Positions 42,418 through 42,624 of a stretch of DNA of 42,624 nt are shown here, one piece after another. Source of the DNA: Oscillospiraceae bacterium (GTDB lineage: Bacteria > Bacillota > Clostridia > Oscillospirales > Ruminococcaceae); contig CAAGJI010000035.1 of assembly GCA_900770195.1 (NCBI GenBank), positions 1 to 42,624 of the forward strand, given 5' to 3'. Within the stretch, counting starts at the first letter, position 1; each line of letters starts with the position of its first letter. Under the pieces are notes generated by a model. The model did no database searches and was not told the origin of the DNA. It worked only from the letters and a program-made list of their open reading frames with translations. A program made the translations under genes and the position numbers.

Positions 42418-42472
42418 GCCTCGCCTTTTAAGGAGAGGTGGCACAGCATAGCTGTGACGGAGAGGTTGAAAA
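42418..42472 (-). repeat. Palindromic dispersed repeat, subtype B (inner right of the DUF559 gene)
   Basis: This is a near-exact copy of 41898-41951 in the same orientation; the only internal difference seen is A/G after GGTG. Just before it, 42369-42382 (CTCAGTCAGCTTTC) is a degenerate start of a family A unit. No -10 follows at the proper distance here. Confidence 0.9.
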
Positions 42473-42591
42473 ACACGGAAATCAATTTTTAAAAATATTT
42501 ATTTGTTTTATGAAAAAATGTAGAATATAAGGCTCTCCTTTTAAGGAGAGCTGTCAGCTTTAGCTGACTGAGAGGTTTAACCCAGTCACTT
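42473..42591 (-). repeat. Right arm of the 119-bp inverted repeat
   Basis: This is the reverse complement of 1-119 with two mismatches and no gaps. It directly adjoins the subtype B repeat at 42418-42472. The 33 bases after it (to 42624) may continue the repeat, but the matching left flank lies outside the window. Confidence 0.9.
42529..42578 (-). repeat. Palindromic dispersed repeat, family A (inside the right arm)
   Basis: On the plus strand it is AAGGCTCTCCTT/AAGGAGAGC, then GTCAGC-TTTA-GCTGAC, then TGAGAGGTTT. It is the inverted counterpart of 15-63. Confidence 0.9.
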
Positions 42592-42624
42592 TAGATGTGA
42601 TTTTTTAATTGAATTTGTAAGCAA

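Overview
The window is AT-rich chromosomal DNA from a Gram-positive clostridial bacterium, most likely Ruminococcus or a close Oscillospiraceae relative. The evidence is Firmicutes-type rpoB/rpoC, recA, mfd and a SpoIID-family protein, consensus sigma-A promoters with strong AGGAGG ribosome sites, an ECF sigma factor next to a DUF4179 protein, and a leucine-rich-repeat surface protein with a C-terminal type I dockerin, a domain typical of cellulosome-forming ruminococci. No rRNA, tRNA, prophage or CRISPR array was seen. Species cannot be assigned from reading alone.

Layout. 1-525: cluster of palindromic dispersed repeats and a tiny ORF. 491-5231 (minus): membrane glycerophosphodiesterase, rpsT, DUF4179 protein and its ECF sigma factor, the last behind two matching ECF-type promoters. 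5562-7665 (plus): a two-component system, followed by a candidate small RNA (about 7774-7930) whose -35 region is replaced by a perfect 11-bp tandem repeat. 7983-12790 (minus): LRR-dockerin protein, Rpn-family nuclease, MATE exporter, galE. 13141-13631 (plus): GNAT-like gene and a small gene interrupted by a stop. 13719-21394 (minus): rpoB-rpoC with its own promoter. 21673-32172 (minus): housekeeping series lipoprotein - response regulator - histidine kinase - DUF1385 - prmC - recA - recX - rimO - pgsA - frameshifted YczE-like gene - TVP38/DedA-like protein. 32219-33577 (minus): citrate synthase behind a perfect palindrome. 33708-39943 (plus): SpoIID-like protein, PH-domain protein, FkbM methyltransferase, mfd.

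39950-40800 is the most striking stretch: three tandem units of about 350 bp. Units 1 and 2 each encode a 34-residue hydrophobic peptide on the minus strand and a short convergent plus-strand RNA that shares a bidirectional terminator with the peptide mRNA. Each RNA is complementary to the translation start of its own peptide but not of the other. This is the logic of the Fst/par type I toxin-antitoxin systems. Unit 3 keeps only the RNA. A type IV pilin gene follows.

41820-42591 holds a DUF559 endonuclease-like gene enclosed by copies of the same palindromic repeat family found at the left edge; one copy supplies the gene's -35 hexamer. The window is bounded by a 119-bp inverted repeat (1-119 against 42473-42591, 117/119 matching), which may be a mobile element, a rearrangement site or simply a repeat at which an assembly broke.
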